Below are positions 1-11,269 of a stretch of DNA of 64,000 nt, piece after piece. Below the pieces are notes generated by a model. The model was given only the letters and a program-made list of their open reading frames with translations. It had not been told where the DNA came from and made no database searches. The translations under genes were made by a program, and so were the position numbers. The DNA is from Alphaproteobacteria bacterium (GTDB lineage Bacteria > Pseudomonadota > Alphaproteobacteria > Micropepsales > Micropepsaceae): the NCBI GenBank assembly GCA_028865545.1, contig JAGWJY010000001.1, forward strand, positions 1-64,000. Direction: 5' to 3'. How positions within the stretch are numbered: position 1 is the first letter of the stretch; each line of letters opens with the position of its first letter.

Positions 1-2390
<2,390 letters not shown>

Positions 2391-2421
2391 GTCAGACCCC
2401 TTCTGGTCATGAAGCCGGCAG

Positions 2422-2476
2422 TACCTTCTACCGGACTTGGTTAACCACCGGAAAGAAGGTAAGCGGAAATGGTTAA
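2422..2476. promoter_or_regulatory. Dyad and TTAACC motifs upstream of ctrA
   Basis: A 40-bp interrupted dyad (2422-2461) has outer arms TACCTTCT/AGAAGGTA and inner arms CCGG/CCGG. At its centre is the perfect palindrome TGGTTAACCA. A second motif, TTAACCAT on the minus strand, lies at 2469-2476. TTAACC is a CtrA half-site, so this looks like an autoregulatory region 31-86 bp upstream of the ctrA start. It could also fold in the leader RNA. No full TTAA-N7-TTAA box is present. Confidence 0.5.
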
Positions 2477-2566
2477 TATCCACTTTCCAACATTCGGCGG
2501 ATTTCATGGGATGCGAAGGTGCCTTAACGGCGCCGGAACGAACCCGAAGCTCTGTAACATCCCATT

Positions 2567-2597
2567 GATTCGATTTGTTAAGTTTACCGCGACTTAA
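2567..2597. promoter_or_regulatory. GANTC methylation site and TTAA half-sites upstream of fliI
   Basis: GATTC at 2567-2571 is a CcrM-type GANTC site. It is followed by TTAA at 2578-2581 and TTAA at 2594-2597. The two half-sites are 12 bp apart rather than the 7 bp of a CtrA box, so only half-site binding is plausible. The elements are 50-80 bp upstream of fliI and about 180 bp upstream of ctrA. Confidence 0.3.
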
Positions 2598-2647
2598 ATC
2601 CTTTCCGGCAAGATGTCTTTTTCGGCCGCTCTGCGGAAGGATGCTTG

Positions 2648-3988
2648 ATGCTCGCATTACAGAAGGAAATCGAGGCGGTCCCCGCCTTGCGCCGCTTTGG
2701 CCGGGTGGCCCGTATCGAGGGCCTGATGGTCGAAGTGACGGGGGCGGCCGGGGCTATCAGCCTGGGTGGGCAGGTGCACGTAACCCCTCATTCCGGCAAG
2801 CATATTTCCTGTGAAGTGGTCGGATTCCGCGAGGGCCGGGCGCTCGCCATGCCGCTTGGCGTGCTGGAGGGCATCACACTTGGCGCCCGTGCGGACTTCG
2901 AGGCCAATGCGGCCTGTATTTACCCTAGTCAGGCCTGGCTGGGACGGGTGCTGGACGCCTTCGGACGGCCCAGCGACGGCAAGGGTCCCTTGCCGCAGGG
3001 CCACATTCCCTACCCCCTGAAGGCCGCCCCGCCCAAGGCGCAAAGCCGGGCCCGGGTTGGCGGCAAGCTGGATCTGGGCGTGCGCGCCCTGAATGCCTTT
3101 GCAACCTGCTGCAAGGGCCAGCGCATGGGCATTTTCTCGGGTTCGGGCGTCGGCAAATCGACGCTGCTGGCCATGCTGGCGCGCAACACCGACGCCGACG
3201 CCATCGTCATCGGCCTGGTTGGCGAACGCGGCCGCGAGGTGAAGGAATTCGTCGAAGACGATCTCGGCGACGAAGGTTTGAAGCGATCGGTGGTGGTGGC
3301 CGCTACCTCCGACGAACCGCCGCTGGTGCGCCGTCAGGCCGCCTATGTGGCGATGACGATTGCCGAACAGCTTCGGGACCAAGGCTTGCATGTGCTGTTG
3401 CTGATGGACAGCGTCACCCGTTTCGCAATGGCACAACGCGAAGTCGGCCTCTCCGCCGGAGAGCCGCCGGCCTCGAAAGGCTATACGCCGACCGTGTTCG
3501 CCGAACTGCCGCGCCTTTTGGAACGCGCGGGTCCTGCACTCCAGGGTGCGAGGGGATCGATCACCGGGCTGTTTACCGTTCTGGTGGAAGGCGACGACCA
3601 CAACGAACCGATTTCCGATGCGGTGCGCGGCATTCTCGACGGCCACATCGTGCTCGACCGTGCCATTGCGGAACGTGGAAGGTTTCCGGCCATCAACATT
3701 CTTAAATCGGTCAGTCGTGCCATGCCGGCCTGCAACTCCGACGAGGAACAGAACATCGTGGCGCAGGCGCGCAAGCCGATCGCCGTTTACGAAGACATGG
3801 CGGAGCTGGTCCGGCTGGGCGCCTACAAAACGGGCACCAATGCCGAGGTGGACGCGGCCATTAAAATGCACGCCCAATTTGAGGATTTCTTGAGCCAGAA
3901 AAAGGATGAACGGGCGACGTTAACCGAAGGGTATGAAGCATTAGGCAAAATAGTCGGCAGTGGGTTGGGGAAGGCTAAGGTGTCATGA
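2648..3988 (+). CDS. fliI: Flagellum-specific ATPase FliI
   Basis: F1-beta-like ATPase that energises the flagellar type III export gate together with FliH and FliJ at the cytoplasmic base of the motor. It has 446 residues, normal for the family. The Walker A motif SGSGVGKST lies near residue 165. The Walker B region [11 protein letters not shown] and the catalytic GERGREV segment are intact. A GGAAGG RBS ends 7 nt before the ATG at 2648; a TTG one codon upstream is a weaker option. The stop overlaps the fliJ start (ATGA at 3985-3988), so the two are translationally coupled. Confidence 0.96.
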   Translation: MLALQKEIEAVPALRRFGRVARIEGLMVEVTGAAGAISLGGQVHVTPHSGKHISCEVVGFREGRALAMPLGVLEGITLGARADFEANAACIYPSQAWLGRVLDAFGRPSDGKGPLPQGHIPYPLKAAPPKAQSRARVGGKLDLGVRALNAFATCCKGQRMGIFSGSGVGKSTLLAMLARNTDADAIVIGLVGERGREVKEFVEDDLGDEGLKRSVVVAATSDEPPLVRRQAAYVAMTIAEQLRDQGLHVLLLMDSVTRFAMAQREVGLSAGEPPASKGYTPTVFAELPRLLERAGPALQGARGSITGLFTVLVEGDDHNEPISDAVRGILDGHIVLDRAIAERGRFPAINILKSVSRAMPACNSDEEQNIVAQARKPIAVYEDMAELVRLGAYKTGTNAEVDAAIKMHAQFEDFLSQKKDERATLTEGYEALGKIVGSGLGKAKVS

Positions 3989-4413
3989 AAAGACAAGACA
4001 CATTGATCCGGTTGCGCAGGTTCCGCGTCGACGATCTCAAGCGCCAGTTGGCGACGCTCGACGGCATGAAAGCCGATGTCGAGAAAAAGGTGGCCGATCT
4101 GGAAGACAATGTGGCGCGCGAACGTCAGCGCGCCGGCGAAAGCGACATCGGCCGACTGGCTTTTCCATCCTTCCTGCGTTCGATTGAAGAACGCCGCGAG
4201 AATCTCCGTGCGACGCTCAAGAACATCGAGCGCGAACGCGTGCAGTGCCAGGCCGATCTGGCCGACGCGTTCCAGGAACTGAAAAGCCTGGAGTTCGCCG
4301 CCGAGCAGCAGGCAAAGCGTCTGGCCGAGATCGAAGCCCGTCGGGCACAATCGCGGCTCGACGAGATGGCGCTGGTGCGGCATCTCAGGAAACACGCGCT
4401 TAGGGGCGCCTGA
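3985..4413 (+). CDS. fliJ: Flagellar export protein FliJ
   Basis: A 142-residue, highly charged, almost entirely helical protein predicted to form an antiparallel coiled coil, as FliJ does. FliJ couples the FliI hexamer to FlhA and escorts export chaperones. Sequence conservation in this family is low; the call rests on size, coiled-coil heptads over residues 5-135 and the four-base overlap with fliI. The palindromic repeat at 4419 begins 6 bp after the stop. Confidence 0.85.
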   Translation: MKRQDTLIRLRRFRVDDLKRQLATLDGMKADVEKKVADLEDNVARERQRAGESDIGRLAFPSFLRSIEERRENLRATLKNIERERVQCQADLADAFQELKSLEFAAEQQAKRLAEIEARRAQSRLDEMALVRHLRKHALRGA

Positions 4414-4418
4414 AAAAA

Positions 4419-4473
4419 GCGAATAGCGAGTAGCGAATGGATTTCTATTCGCTACTCCCTATTCGCTATTCGC
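4419..4473. repeat. Palindromic intergenic repeat (REP-like)
   Basis: Two 20-nt arms, 4419-4438 and 4447-4466, are reverse complements with one mismatch and enclose the 8-nt loop GGATTTCT. Each arm is itself built from reiterated GCGAATAG / CTATTCGC units, and a further TATTCGC follows to 4473. There is no T-run, so it is not a classical terminator, though it would form a very stable RNA hairpin after fliJ. No second copy was seen in the window. Confidence 0.7.
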
Positions 4474-4535
4474 CTCTTGCCCAAATAGCTTTAGAATCCC
4501 TATGCGTGCGTCGCGCCGCAGGGGGAATCCGTATC

Positions 4536-4961
4536 ATGTCGATATCCGAATATCTTTCGCCGCTGATCGGACGCCTGGTACTTGTCTGGTTCTTTCTCGA
4601 TCAAGTGGCGCATTACGGGGGCGACTGGAGCGGCACCGTATCGCTGATGACCTTCAGTGGGGTGCCCGCCGCTGCCTTCGTGCTCCTGGTCGCGCTGATG
4701 CTGCTGATCCTAGGCAGCCTGTCGCTGCTGTTCGGCTTTCACACGCGCCACGGCGCCGTGCTGCTGTTCGGCGTAATCGTCGTCGCCACCGTGCTGATGT
4801 ATAATTTCTGGGAGATCAACGACAACGCGTCGGCGCGGGCGGCCGATTTCGAGCTCTTCGCGCGCAATGTGGCGATCGCGGGCGGTTTATTGTTGCTGGT
4901 AGGAATGGGACCGGGCCCCGTCGCCCTCGACAACTACCTCACCGGCAAGCGCAAGAAATAA
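4536..4961 (+). CDS. DoxX-like integral membrane protein
   Basis: A 141-residue protein with four predicted transmembrane helices (roughly 8-25, 45-68, 70-92 and 112-130). The first helix carries the GRLVLVWFFLDQ pattern of the DoxX family, and an LYNFWE-like segment (MYNFWEIND) follows the third. DoxX-family proteins are small quinone-linked or otherwise poorly characterised membrane proteins. The start at 4536 has a GGGGGAA RBS; an earlier in-frame ATG at 4437 lies inside the palindromic repeat and is unlikely. No clear functional link with its flagellar neighbours. Confidence 0.75.
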   Translation: MSISEYLSPLIGRLVLVWFFLDQVAHYGGDWSGTVSLMTFSGVPAAAFVLLVALMLLILGSLSLLFGFHTRHGAVLLFGVIVVATVLMYNFWEINDNASARAADFELFARNVAIAGGLLLLVGMGPGPVALDNYLTGKRKK

Positions 4962-5028
4962 CGGCATCACCCGGCGGAAAGCATGCTCTCCGCCGGGATC
5001 CAGCCCTCTATGCCGGTCCGGCAATGGT

Positions 5029-5367
5029 TCAGCGAAAAACCGCCGAGCGAATGACGTGCACCACGGCAATCAAAACGGCGAAGATGACGCCGTACGCAAT
5101 CAGCGTCAGCATCTGCAGACCAAGAAGGTCGTGCCAGCTTGTATGCGCATAGGCCGCAAACGCGTGTCCGCCCATTGTGACGGCGCGCGCGAAAACCAAG
5201 ATCGCAAAACCGACCAAAGCCAGAACCGTCGCCGAGACGATGGAGTTCAGACCCTGAATGGCGAAGCCTGCTGCCAGGACGCAAACCGCGATGAGCGCCA
5301 GCGTGATCCAATCAGCCGAAGTGAGAATGCCGTGAATTGTGTGCCAGATATCCATAAGCGCAGACAT
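5029..5367 (-). CDS. Small integral membrane protein of unknown function
   Basis: A 112-residue protein with three hydrophobic helices (about 20-40, 43-65 and 85-107), the last rich in Val, Ala and Ile. The ATG follows an AGGGGG RBS, so it is likely expressed. I do not recognise a family. It lies on the same strand as, and about 160 bp downstream of, flhG, so it may be the last gene of, or a readthrough from, the fliF-flhG run. No catalytic motif is visible. Confidence 0.6.
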   Translation of the reverse strand: MSALMDIWHTIHGILTSADWITLALIAVCVLAAGFAIQGLNSIVSATVLALVGFAILVFARAVTMGGHAFAAYAHTSWHDLLGLQMLTLIAYGVIFAVLIAVVHVIRSAVFR

Positions 5368-5526
5368 TTATTTTACCCCCTTGGACGCGTGATCTCTTCC
5401 CTTGGCCATACGGTTCTGCACGACATGCAGCGCATGGCCATCCAACAAGCCCGTTAATGCATCATACACCATTTGCCCGCTGCTGAGAATTCGGGCAGGG
5501 CGCGGCGAAGGCCTAGCTTTTGTTGG

Positions 5527-6327
5527 TTAACGAAGCGATTGCGCGACCTGTGGTCTGCCCAATTGTACGCCAAGAGCACTTGCCAATGCGGCGATCGCTG
5601 CGACAGCGGGGCTCTGTGGATAGAGTGTGCACAACATTACCTGATGCCGTATTGCTTCGACGACGCGGGGATCGTTCGGGACGAAACCCAGATAGGCCGG
5701 CGAAGCGTTGAGGAAGACATGCGCCGAACGCATCAGCGCATCAGCCGTGCGCTTCGCGTCGTGTGCACCCGACGCCATGTTGACGACAACTGCGGGAGGG
5801 CGACCGCCAGTGCGTTTCAACATCAGTTTCACGAAGACATAGGCATCGGTGAGGGAGGCCGGATCGGGCGTCGCCAGTACCAAAGTGTCGTCGGCGTGTG
5901 CGGCGAGCGTCATGACCGCGGCGCCAACGCCCGCACCGAGATCGATCAGCACGCGGTCGTAAGCGATGGCGCGTTTGAGAAGCGCCGCGAGATTCTCGGC
6001 GGTTGCAGTGTCGGCATCGACGAGCGAACCCACGCCGGCCGGTGCGGCCAGTAGATCGAAGCCCGCGTGCGGCGGTGTTTCCACCCGCACGACCGCGTCT
6101 TTCAGGAGGCCGAGGGTGCCGGACAGCAAGGCCGGCAGATCGCCGCCATGCGCCAGACCGAGCTGGACGGCGGTGTTGGAAAGTCCCAGATCGGCGTCGC
6201 ATAGCAGCACGCGCTCGCCGAGATCGGCGAAAGTCTGCGCCAGAGAAAGGGTCAGGAACGTCTTGCCGGTGCCGCCTTTGCCCGAGCCGATGGCAGTGAG
6301 GCGCGGTCCCATGGATTTCAGAGTCAT
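5527..6327 (-). CDS. flhG: MinD/ParA-like ATPase FlhG (FleN)
   Basis: Controls flagellar number and placement with FlhF. It has 266 residues with a deviant Walker A motif, GSGKGGTGKT (about residues 14-23), and Walker A' CDADLGLSN. The switch II region reads LIDLGAGVG rather than the usual DTGAGI-type sequence. A hydrophobic or amphipathic C-terminal segment could be the membrane-targeting helix. Its start overlaps the flhF stop by four bases, so it is translationally coupled and last in the run from fliF. It could in principle be another MinD-like protein, but its position makes FlhG the best call. Confidence 0.9.
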   Translation of the reverse strand: MTLKSMGPRLTAIGSGKGGTGKTFLTLSLAQTFADLGERVLLCDADLGLSNTAVQLGLAHGGDLPALLSGTLGLLKDAVVRVETPPHAGFDLLAAPAGVGSLVDADTATAENLAALLKRAIAYDRVLIDLGAGVGAAVMTLAAHADDTLVLATPDPASLTDAYVFVKLMLKRTGGRPPAVVVNMASGAHDAKRTADALMRSAHVFLNASPAYLGFVPNDPRVVEAIRHQVMLCTLYPQSPAVAAIAALASALGVQLGRPQVAQSLR

Positions 6328-7361
6328 TGCGCACTCTCCTGTTCGCTCTCGGCCAACAAGCGCGATAACGCCAGCGGTGTCAGCGACTCCAGACTGCCCG
6401 CCACGAAGGGCGAGCGCGTGATATGGGCAAGCCCGATGCCGGACGTCAGCGCAGCGGCGGCGAGGGCGCCGGCGCGGCGCGTCAGATCGCAGGCGGTGAC
6501 GATCAGACGCTTGGCGCCGATATGGGCGAGAGCGATGGCGATCTCGGCGCTTTCTTCGGCGTCGGTGAGGGCGGAGATGACGCCCAGCGTGTCGACATTT
6601 TCGATTTTGGCGAGCGCCGTGAAGACGGCGGCGATCTTGGGCTGACGCGGATCGAAGCCGGCCGTGTCGATGATGGCGAGGACGCCGTCCTCGACCGCAT
6701 CGCCGACCAGGTTCGCCAGTGTGAAGGCGGAATCGGCGGCTTCGACGCGCGCGTCGAGATGTTCGGCGAATTCCTTGAGCCGTGCCACGGCGCCGGCGCC
6801 CGTCACGTCCCCTGCGATCAGCAACACGGCGCGGCCGGCCAGCTTGGCGTGCGCCGCGAGCTTGGCGGCAACGGCGGTCTTGCCTGCGCCATTGGGACCG
6901 ATCAGCAGAAAGACTTTGGCCGCCGTGAAGTCGATCGGCATGGAGTTCATCCGCGCGTCGACGGCCTTCGCCAGAGCCAGGGTCATATCGCTCAAACCGG
7001 TCTTGGCGCTTTCTTCGGCGAGCGCATGCGCCAGGGCGTCCGGCAGGCGGTGGCGTGCGAAGGACGAAAGCAACTCGCCGCGGTCGAAACGTTTCCGGCC
7101 GCGCTTTTCAATCGGCTTCTCGCGCAGGCGGCGGATCAGCGTTTTGTGGAAGTTGGCGTCGAATTCGGTGACCGCTTCTTCGTCATCCTCGATATCCTCG
7201 CCGAAGACGGGCGTGTCGGGATGGTCGATGGCCGCGCGGACCATGACGCCGCCGCCTTTGGCCTTTTCGCTGGCGACGATGACGGCGTCCGGTCCCATTT
7301 GGGCGCGGACGTCAGCCAGCGCGGCTTTCATATCCTTGGCGAGAAAGGTGCGCAATTGCAT
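6324..7361 (-). CDS. flhF: Divergent SRP-type GTPase FlhF
   Basis: A 345-residue member of the SRP GTPase family that directs polar flagellum assembly. The N-terminal FlhF-specific segment (MQLRTFLAKDMKAALADVRAQMG) is typical. G1 is GPNGAGKT (about 152-160) and G3 is DTAG. Two nucleotide-contact motifs have changed: the family DTYRxGA element reads DVTGAGA, and the G4 TKxD reads TACD (about 289-292). It may therefore bind GTP weakly or be regulated differently. It lies 6 bp after flhA and overlaps flhG. Confidence 0.9.
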   Translation of the reverse strand: MQLRTFLAKDMKAALADVRAQMGPDAVIVASEKAKGGGVMVRAAIDHPDTPVFGEDIEDDEEAVTEFDANFHKTLIRRLREKPIEKRGRKRFDRGELLSSFARHRLPDALAHALAEESAKTGLSDMTLALAKAVDARMNSMPIDFTAAKVFLLIGPNGAGKTAVAAKLAAHAKLAGRAVLLIAGDVTGAGAVARLKEFAEHLDARVEAADSAFTLANLVGDAVEDGVLAIIDTAGFDPRQPKIAAVFTALAKIENVDTLGVISALTDAEESAEIAIALAHIGAKRLIVTACDLTRRAGALAAAALTSGIGLAHITRSPFVAGSLESLTPLALSRLLAESEQESAQ

Positions 7362-7367
7362 GAGCGG

Positions 7368-9482
7368 TTAGACCTGTCCCAATGTCCGCAAACGGATCGA
7401 GGCGTGGATTTCGTTCTGTGACATGACCACGGTCTGCGAGCGGAAGCGTTCGATGATCGAGCGCACGAAGGGCCTGATCTGCGGGCTGGTGAGCAGCACC
7501 GGCACGTCGTTCTTCTGCGTCGCTTCGTCGAAGCGGTCGCGCACGCTGGTGATGAACTGCTGCAGCTGGCTCGGCGCCATGGCGAGCTGACGGTCTTCGC
7601 CCTGGCCGATGATCGATTCGGCAAAGGCCTGTTCCCAGGCCGGCGACAGCGCCAGGATCGGCAGATAGCCGCCGGGCGACAGATTGGCGTGACAAAGCTG
7701 GCGCGCCAACCGGGCACGCACGTGCTCGGTGATGTAAAGCGCATTCTTGGTGTGACCGACGGCCTCGGCGATACCTTCGAGGATCGCCGGGAGATCGCGG
7801 ATCGAAACGCGCTCGGCCAGCAGCGTCTGCAGCACGCGCTGCACGCCGGTGACAGAGATTTGCGCGGGGATGAGTTCCTCGACCAGCTTCTTGTGTTCGG
7901 CCGGCAGATCGTCGAGCAGCTTTTTGGTCTCGGCATAGGAGAGCAGCTCGGACATATGCGACTTGAGCACCTCGGTCAGATGCGTGGTCAGCACCGTGCC
8001 GGGATCGACGACGGTATAGCCGCGGAAGCTCGCCTCTTCGCGCATCGACGACGCCACCCAGGTGGCGGGCAAGCCAAAGGCGGGTTCGGTGGTATGCGTG
8101 CCGGGAAGATCGATCGGCAGGCCTTTGGGATCCATGATCAGCAAGCTGCCCGGATAAAGCTCGCCCCTGCCGGAATCCACTTCCTTGACGGAAATTCGGT
8201 ATTCGTGGGCGCCGATCTGCATGTTGTCGAGGATGCGCACGGCCGGCATGACAAAACCCATCTCCTGAGCGAGCTGGCGGCGCAACGCCTTGATCTGGTC
8301 GGTGATGCGATGGCCCTGCACGTCGTTGATCAGCGCCAGCAAGCCGTAGCCCAGTTCGACGCGCAGCAGGTCGAGCGCCAAAGCGGTGGCGATAGGTTCT
8401 TCCTTGGGGGCGGCGTCCGCCTTGGCTTTTTCCTCGTCGACGCGAACCTTGGTTTCTTCCGCCGCCTTGCGTTTGTGGGACACCCAGGCCAGGCCGCCGA
8501 TGCCGGCGGACAGACCGGCGAAGGCGAAGGTCGGCATGCCCGGCAGCACCGCGACGATCCCCATAACGGCAGCGGCCATACCCAGCGCCTGCGGGTAGAA
8601 CGACAGCTGCTTCATCAGCGCGCGGTCGGTGGACCCTTCGACGCCCGCCTTGGAGACCATCAAACCGGCAGCCGTGGAAACGATCAACGCCGGCATCTGG
8701 CTGACCAAGCCGTCGCCGACGGAGAGCAGCGTAAAAGTGTGTGTCGCGTCCGAGAAGCTCATGCCGTGCTGGGCAACGGCGATGATGATGCCGCCGACGA
8801 CGTTGATGCCGACGATGAGCAGGCCGGCAATGGCGTCGCCGCGCACGAATTTGGAGGCGCCGTCCATGGCGCCGAAAAAGTTCGATTCGGCTTCCAGTTC
8901 CTTGCGGCGCCGGCGGGCTTCCTTCTCGTCGATCAGTCCGGCGGAGAGATCGGCGTCGATTGCCATCTGTTTGCCGGGCATGGCGTCCAAGGTGAAACGC
9001 GCCGCGACTTCGGCGATGCGCCCCGAGCCCTTGGTGATGACCACGAAATTCACCACCACCAGGATCGCGAAGACGATCAGGCCGATGACGAAATTGCCCT
9101 GCATGATCAGCTTGCCGAAGGCCTCGATGACATAGCCGGCAGAGGCTGTGCCCTCGGTGCCATGCGACAGGATCAGGCGCGTGGACGCGAGGTTGAACGC
9201 TAAGCGCATCATCGTGGTGATGAGCAGGATCGCTGGGAACGAACTGAACTCCAGAGGCTTGCGAATGAACACCGCCGTCATCAGGATCAGGATGGCGAAG
9301 GACAGCGAGAAGGCCAAACAGATGTCGAGCAGCCAGGTCGGCAAAGGCAGGATCAACACCACCAGGATCGCCATGATACCGATGGCGAGCGCCAGATCGT
9401 TGCGCTTCAAATAGTCGAGTATGCCGCCGAACGAGAAGGTAAGGCCGGCGGGTGCAGTGGCGGCAGTGCTGATGTCAGCCAT
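7368..9482 (-). CDS. flhA: Flagellar export gate protein FlhA
   Basis: A 704-residue core component of the flagellar type III export gate in the MS ring. The N-terminal half carries about eight transmembrane helices (residues 25-330). The conserved FHIPEP-region signature RIAEVAARFTLDAMPGKQMAID lies near residue 150. The C-terminal cytosolic nonamer-ring domain begins near residue 370. Length and architecture are normal. It starts 15 bp after flbD and is followed after 6 bp by flhF. Confidence 0.97.
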   Translation of the reverse strand: MADISTAATAPAGLTFSFGGILDYLKRNDLALAIGIMAILVVLILPLPTWLLDICLAFSLSFAILILMTAVFIRKPLEFSSFPAILLITTMMRLAFNLASTRLILSHGTEGTASAGYVIEAFGKLIMQGNFVIGLIVFAILVVVNFVVITKGSGRIAEVAARFTLDAMPGKQMAIDADLSAGLIDEKEARRRRKELEAESNFFGAMDGASKFVRGDAIAGLLIVGINVVGGIIIAVAQHGMSFSDATHTFTLLSVGDGLVSQMPALIVSTAAGLMVSKAGVEGSTDRALMKQLSFYPQALGMAAAVMGIVAVLPGMPTFAFAGLSAGIGGLAWVSHKRKAAEETKVRVDEEKAKADAAPKEEPIATALALDLLRVELGYGLLALINDVQGHRITDQIKALRRQLAQEMGFVMPAVRILDNMQIGAHEYRISVKEVDSGRGELYPGSLLIMDPKGLPIDLPGTHTTEPAFGLPATWVASSMREEASFRGYTVVDPGTVLTTHLTEVLKSHMSELLSYAETKKLLDDLPAEHKKLVEELIPAQISVTGVQRVLQTLLAERVSIRDLPAILEGIAEAVGHTKNALYITEHVRARLARQLCHANLSPGGYLPILALSPAWEQAFAESIIGQGEDRQLAMAPSQLQQFITSVRDRFDEATQKNDVPVLLTSPQIRPFVRSIIERFRSQTVVMSQNEIHASIRLRTLGQV

Positions 9483-9497
9483 AAATCCCTATCCGGC

Positions 9498-10883
9498 TCA
9501 CCCGGCCAACCGCTGTTCGCCCGGCTGGGGAACGGCAAGGCCCGACTGCGAATATTCGCGAAGCTTGTTGCGCAATGTACGGATCGAGATGCCGAGGATG
9601 TTGGCCGCGTGCGTACGGTTGCCCAGGCAGTGATCGAGCGTGTCGAGGATCAGGTCGCGTTCCACGTCGGCGACGGTGCGTCCGACCAGTCCGCGAGTCA
9701 CCGCCGCCGCCGATTCCACGGCGGTGCGCACAGGCGCGGGAAGATCGGCATGGCCGGCGCCCAACATGCTGCCGCCGACCTGCGTGCCGTCGGGAAGGCG
9801 GATGGCTTCGGCGCCGATCTCGTTACCGGTGGCCAGCAGCACGGCGCGATGGATGGTGTTCTCCAGTTCACGCACGTTGCCGGGCCAGGGGTGGGAGGTC
9901 AGCAGGCGTTCCGTCGCCGGCGCGATCGCCCGATAGGGCACGCCGTTGGCGTCCGCGTATTTGCGCGCGAAATGCCGTGCCAGCGCCTGGATATCCTTGG
10001 GCCTTTCGCGCAGAGGCGGCAGGCGCAGGTTCACGACGTTCAGGCGATAGAGCAAATCTTCGCGGAAGGTGCCGCGCTTGACGGCATCGGCGAGATCGCG
10101 GTTCGAGGTCGCCACGATGCGGATATCGACCTTGACCGGCTTCATGCCGCCGACGCGGTCGATCTCACGCTCCTGAATCGCACGAAGAAGCTTGGCCTGG
10201 AGCCGGGCATCCATCTCGCTGATTTCGTCGAGCAACAGCGTGCCGCCATTGGCCTCTTCGAACTTGCCGATGCGCCGCGCGATAGCGCCGGTGAAGGCGC
10301 CTTTCTCATGACCGAACAATTCGGATTCCAGAAGGTTCTCGGGAATCGCCGCGCAGTTGACCGAAATGAAGGGCTTGTCGGCGCGCGACGACTTCCTGTG
10401 GACATAGCGCGCCAGCACTTCCTTACCCGACCCGCTTTCGCCGGTGAGCAGGATCGAGGCGTCGCTGCCCGCCACCTGATCGGCGAGCGAGATGACGGCG
10501 GCCATCGCCTCATCCTCATAGATCATCTGGTGCGATTCGTCGGCCACCGCGGCGAGGACCGCGGCGATCAATTCGGGATCCGGCGGCAGCGGCAGGTATT
10601 CCTTGGCGCCGGCGCGGATCGCGTCCACCGCTTTGCGCGCATCGGTGCCGACGCCGCAGGCGACCACCGGCGTGCAGATGCGCTCGGCGGCGAGACCGCG
10701 CACGAGCGATCCGATGTCGTGGGTGACGTCGCACAGCACGAGGTCCGCGCCCTGTCCGCTGCGCAGGCTGGCAAGGCCCTGCTCGATGTCGTTCGCATGC
10801 GTGACCTTGGCGCCGCGATCCATCGCGATCTTGGTCGCCGCTCCGATCTGGCCTTGCAGGCTGCCGACGATAAGTAGACGCAT
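9498..10883 (-). CDS. flbD: Sigma-54-dependent flagellar regulator FlbD
   Basis: A 461-residue NtrC-type activator. The receiver domain (1-120) starts with MRLLIVGSLQGQ and retains an Asp near residue 53, but the usual N-terminal acidic pair is absent, as in other FlbD proteins. The AAA+ domain has Walker A GESGSGKE (about 146-153) and the sigma-54 contact loop GAFTGA (about 195-200), so it should activate RNA polymerase-sigma54. The C-terminal Fis-type helix-turn-helix lies near 418-441. In Caulobacter FlbD activates class III/IV promoters and represses fliF. Its gene follows fliN within the fliF operon, as in that organism. The sigma-54 promoter at flgK is a likely target. Confidence 0.95.
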   Translation of the reverse strand: MRLLIVGSLQGQIGAATKIAMDRGAKVTHANDIEQGLASLRSGQGADLVLCDVTHDIGSLVRGLAAERICTPVVACGVGTDARKAVDAIRAGAKEYLPLPPDPELIAAVLAAVADESHQMIYEDEAMAAVISLADQVAGSDASILLTGESGSGKEVLARYVHRKSSRADKPFISVNCAAIPENLLESELFGHEKGAFTGAIARRIGKFEEANGGTLLLDEISEMDARLQAKLLRAIQEREIDRVGGMKPVKVDIRIVATSNRDLADAVKRGTFREDLLYRLNVVNLRLPPLRERPKDIQALARHFARKYADANGVPYRAIAPATERLLTSHPWPGNVRELENTIHRAVLLATGNEIGAEAIRLPDGTQVGGSMLGAGHADLPAPVRTAVESAAAVTRGLVGRTVADVERDLILDTLDHCLGNRTHAANILGISIRTLRNKLREYSQSGLAVPQPGEQRLAG

Positions 10884-10906
10884 CTTCGTGATCCTTACCT
10901 AACCGG

Positions 10907-11266
10907 TCAGCTCTGACCGGCCTTGATGATTTCCGTCATGGTGACGCCGAGCCGGTCTTCGACCAGCACCACTTCTCCGCGCGCGACCAGACGGTCGTTG
11001 ACGTAGATGTCGATGGCTTCGCCGACTTTGCGGTCGAGTTCGACGATGGTGCCTTTGCCGAGCTTCAACAGCTGAGCGACTTCCATCGCGGATTTACCGA
11101 GCACCGCCGAGACCGTGACGGGCACGTCGAACACCGCTTCCAGATCCTGAGCGGAGCGCTTGACGTTCTCGTCGGCAGGGCCGTCGGCGTCCAGCAGTGC
11201 TGGTCCGTTCGGATCCTGCGCGTCATGGGAGAGGTCGGGCAGATCGACGTCGTCGTTTCCTGCCAT
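10907..11266 (-). CDS. fliN: Flagellar motor switch protein FliN
   Basis: A 119-residue C-ring protein that joins FliM and FliG to form the switch. The N-terminal 35 residues are acidic and variable. The C-terminal SpoA domain (about 40-117) contains the canonical VPVTVSAVLGK and LLKLGKGTIVELD segments. It sits 3 bp after fliH and 23 bp before flbD. No fliM is present in the window. Confidence 0.95.
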   Translation of the reverse strand: MAGNDDVDLPDLSHDAQDPNGPALLDADGPADENVKRSAQDLEAVFDVPVTVSAVLGKSAMEVAQLLKLGKGTIVELDRKVGEAIDIYVNDRLVARGEVVLVEDRLGVTMTEIIKAGQS

Positions 11267-11269
11267 GGT

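Noticed and set aside
2578-2597. Full CtrA box upstream of fliI
   Set aside because: The two TTAA elements are 12 bp apart instead of 7, so only half-sites are claimed.
4437-4535. Longer start for the DoxX-like protein
   Set aside because: It begins inside the palindromic repeat, lacks an RBS, and the extra 33 residues are not DoxX-like.
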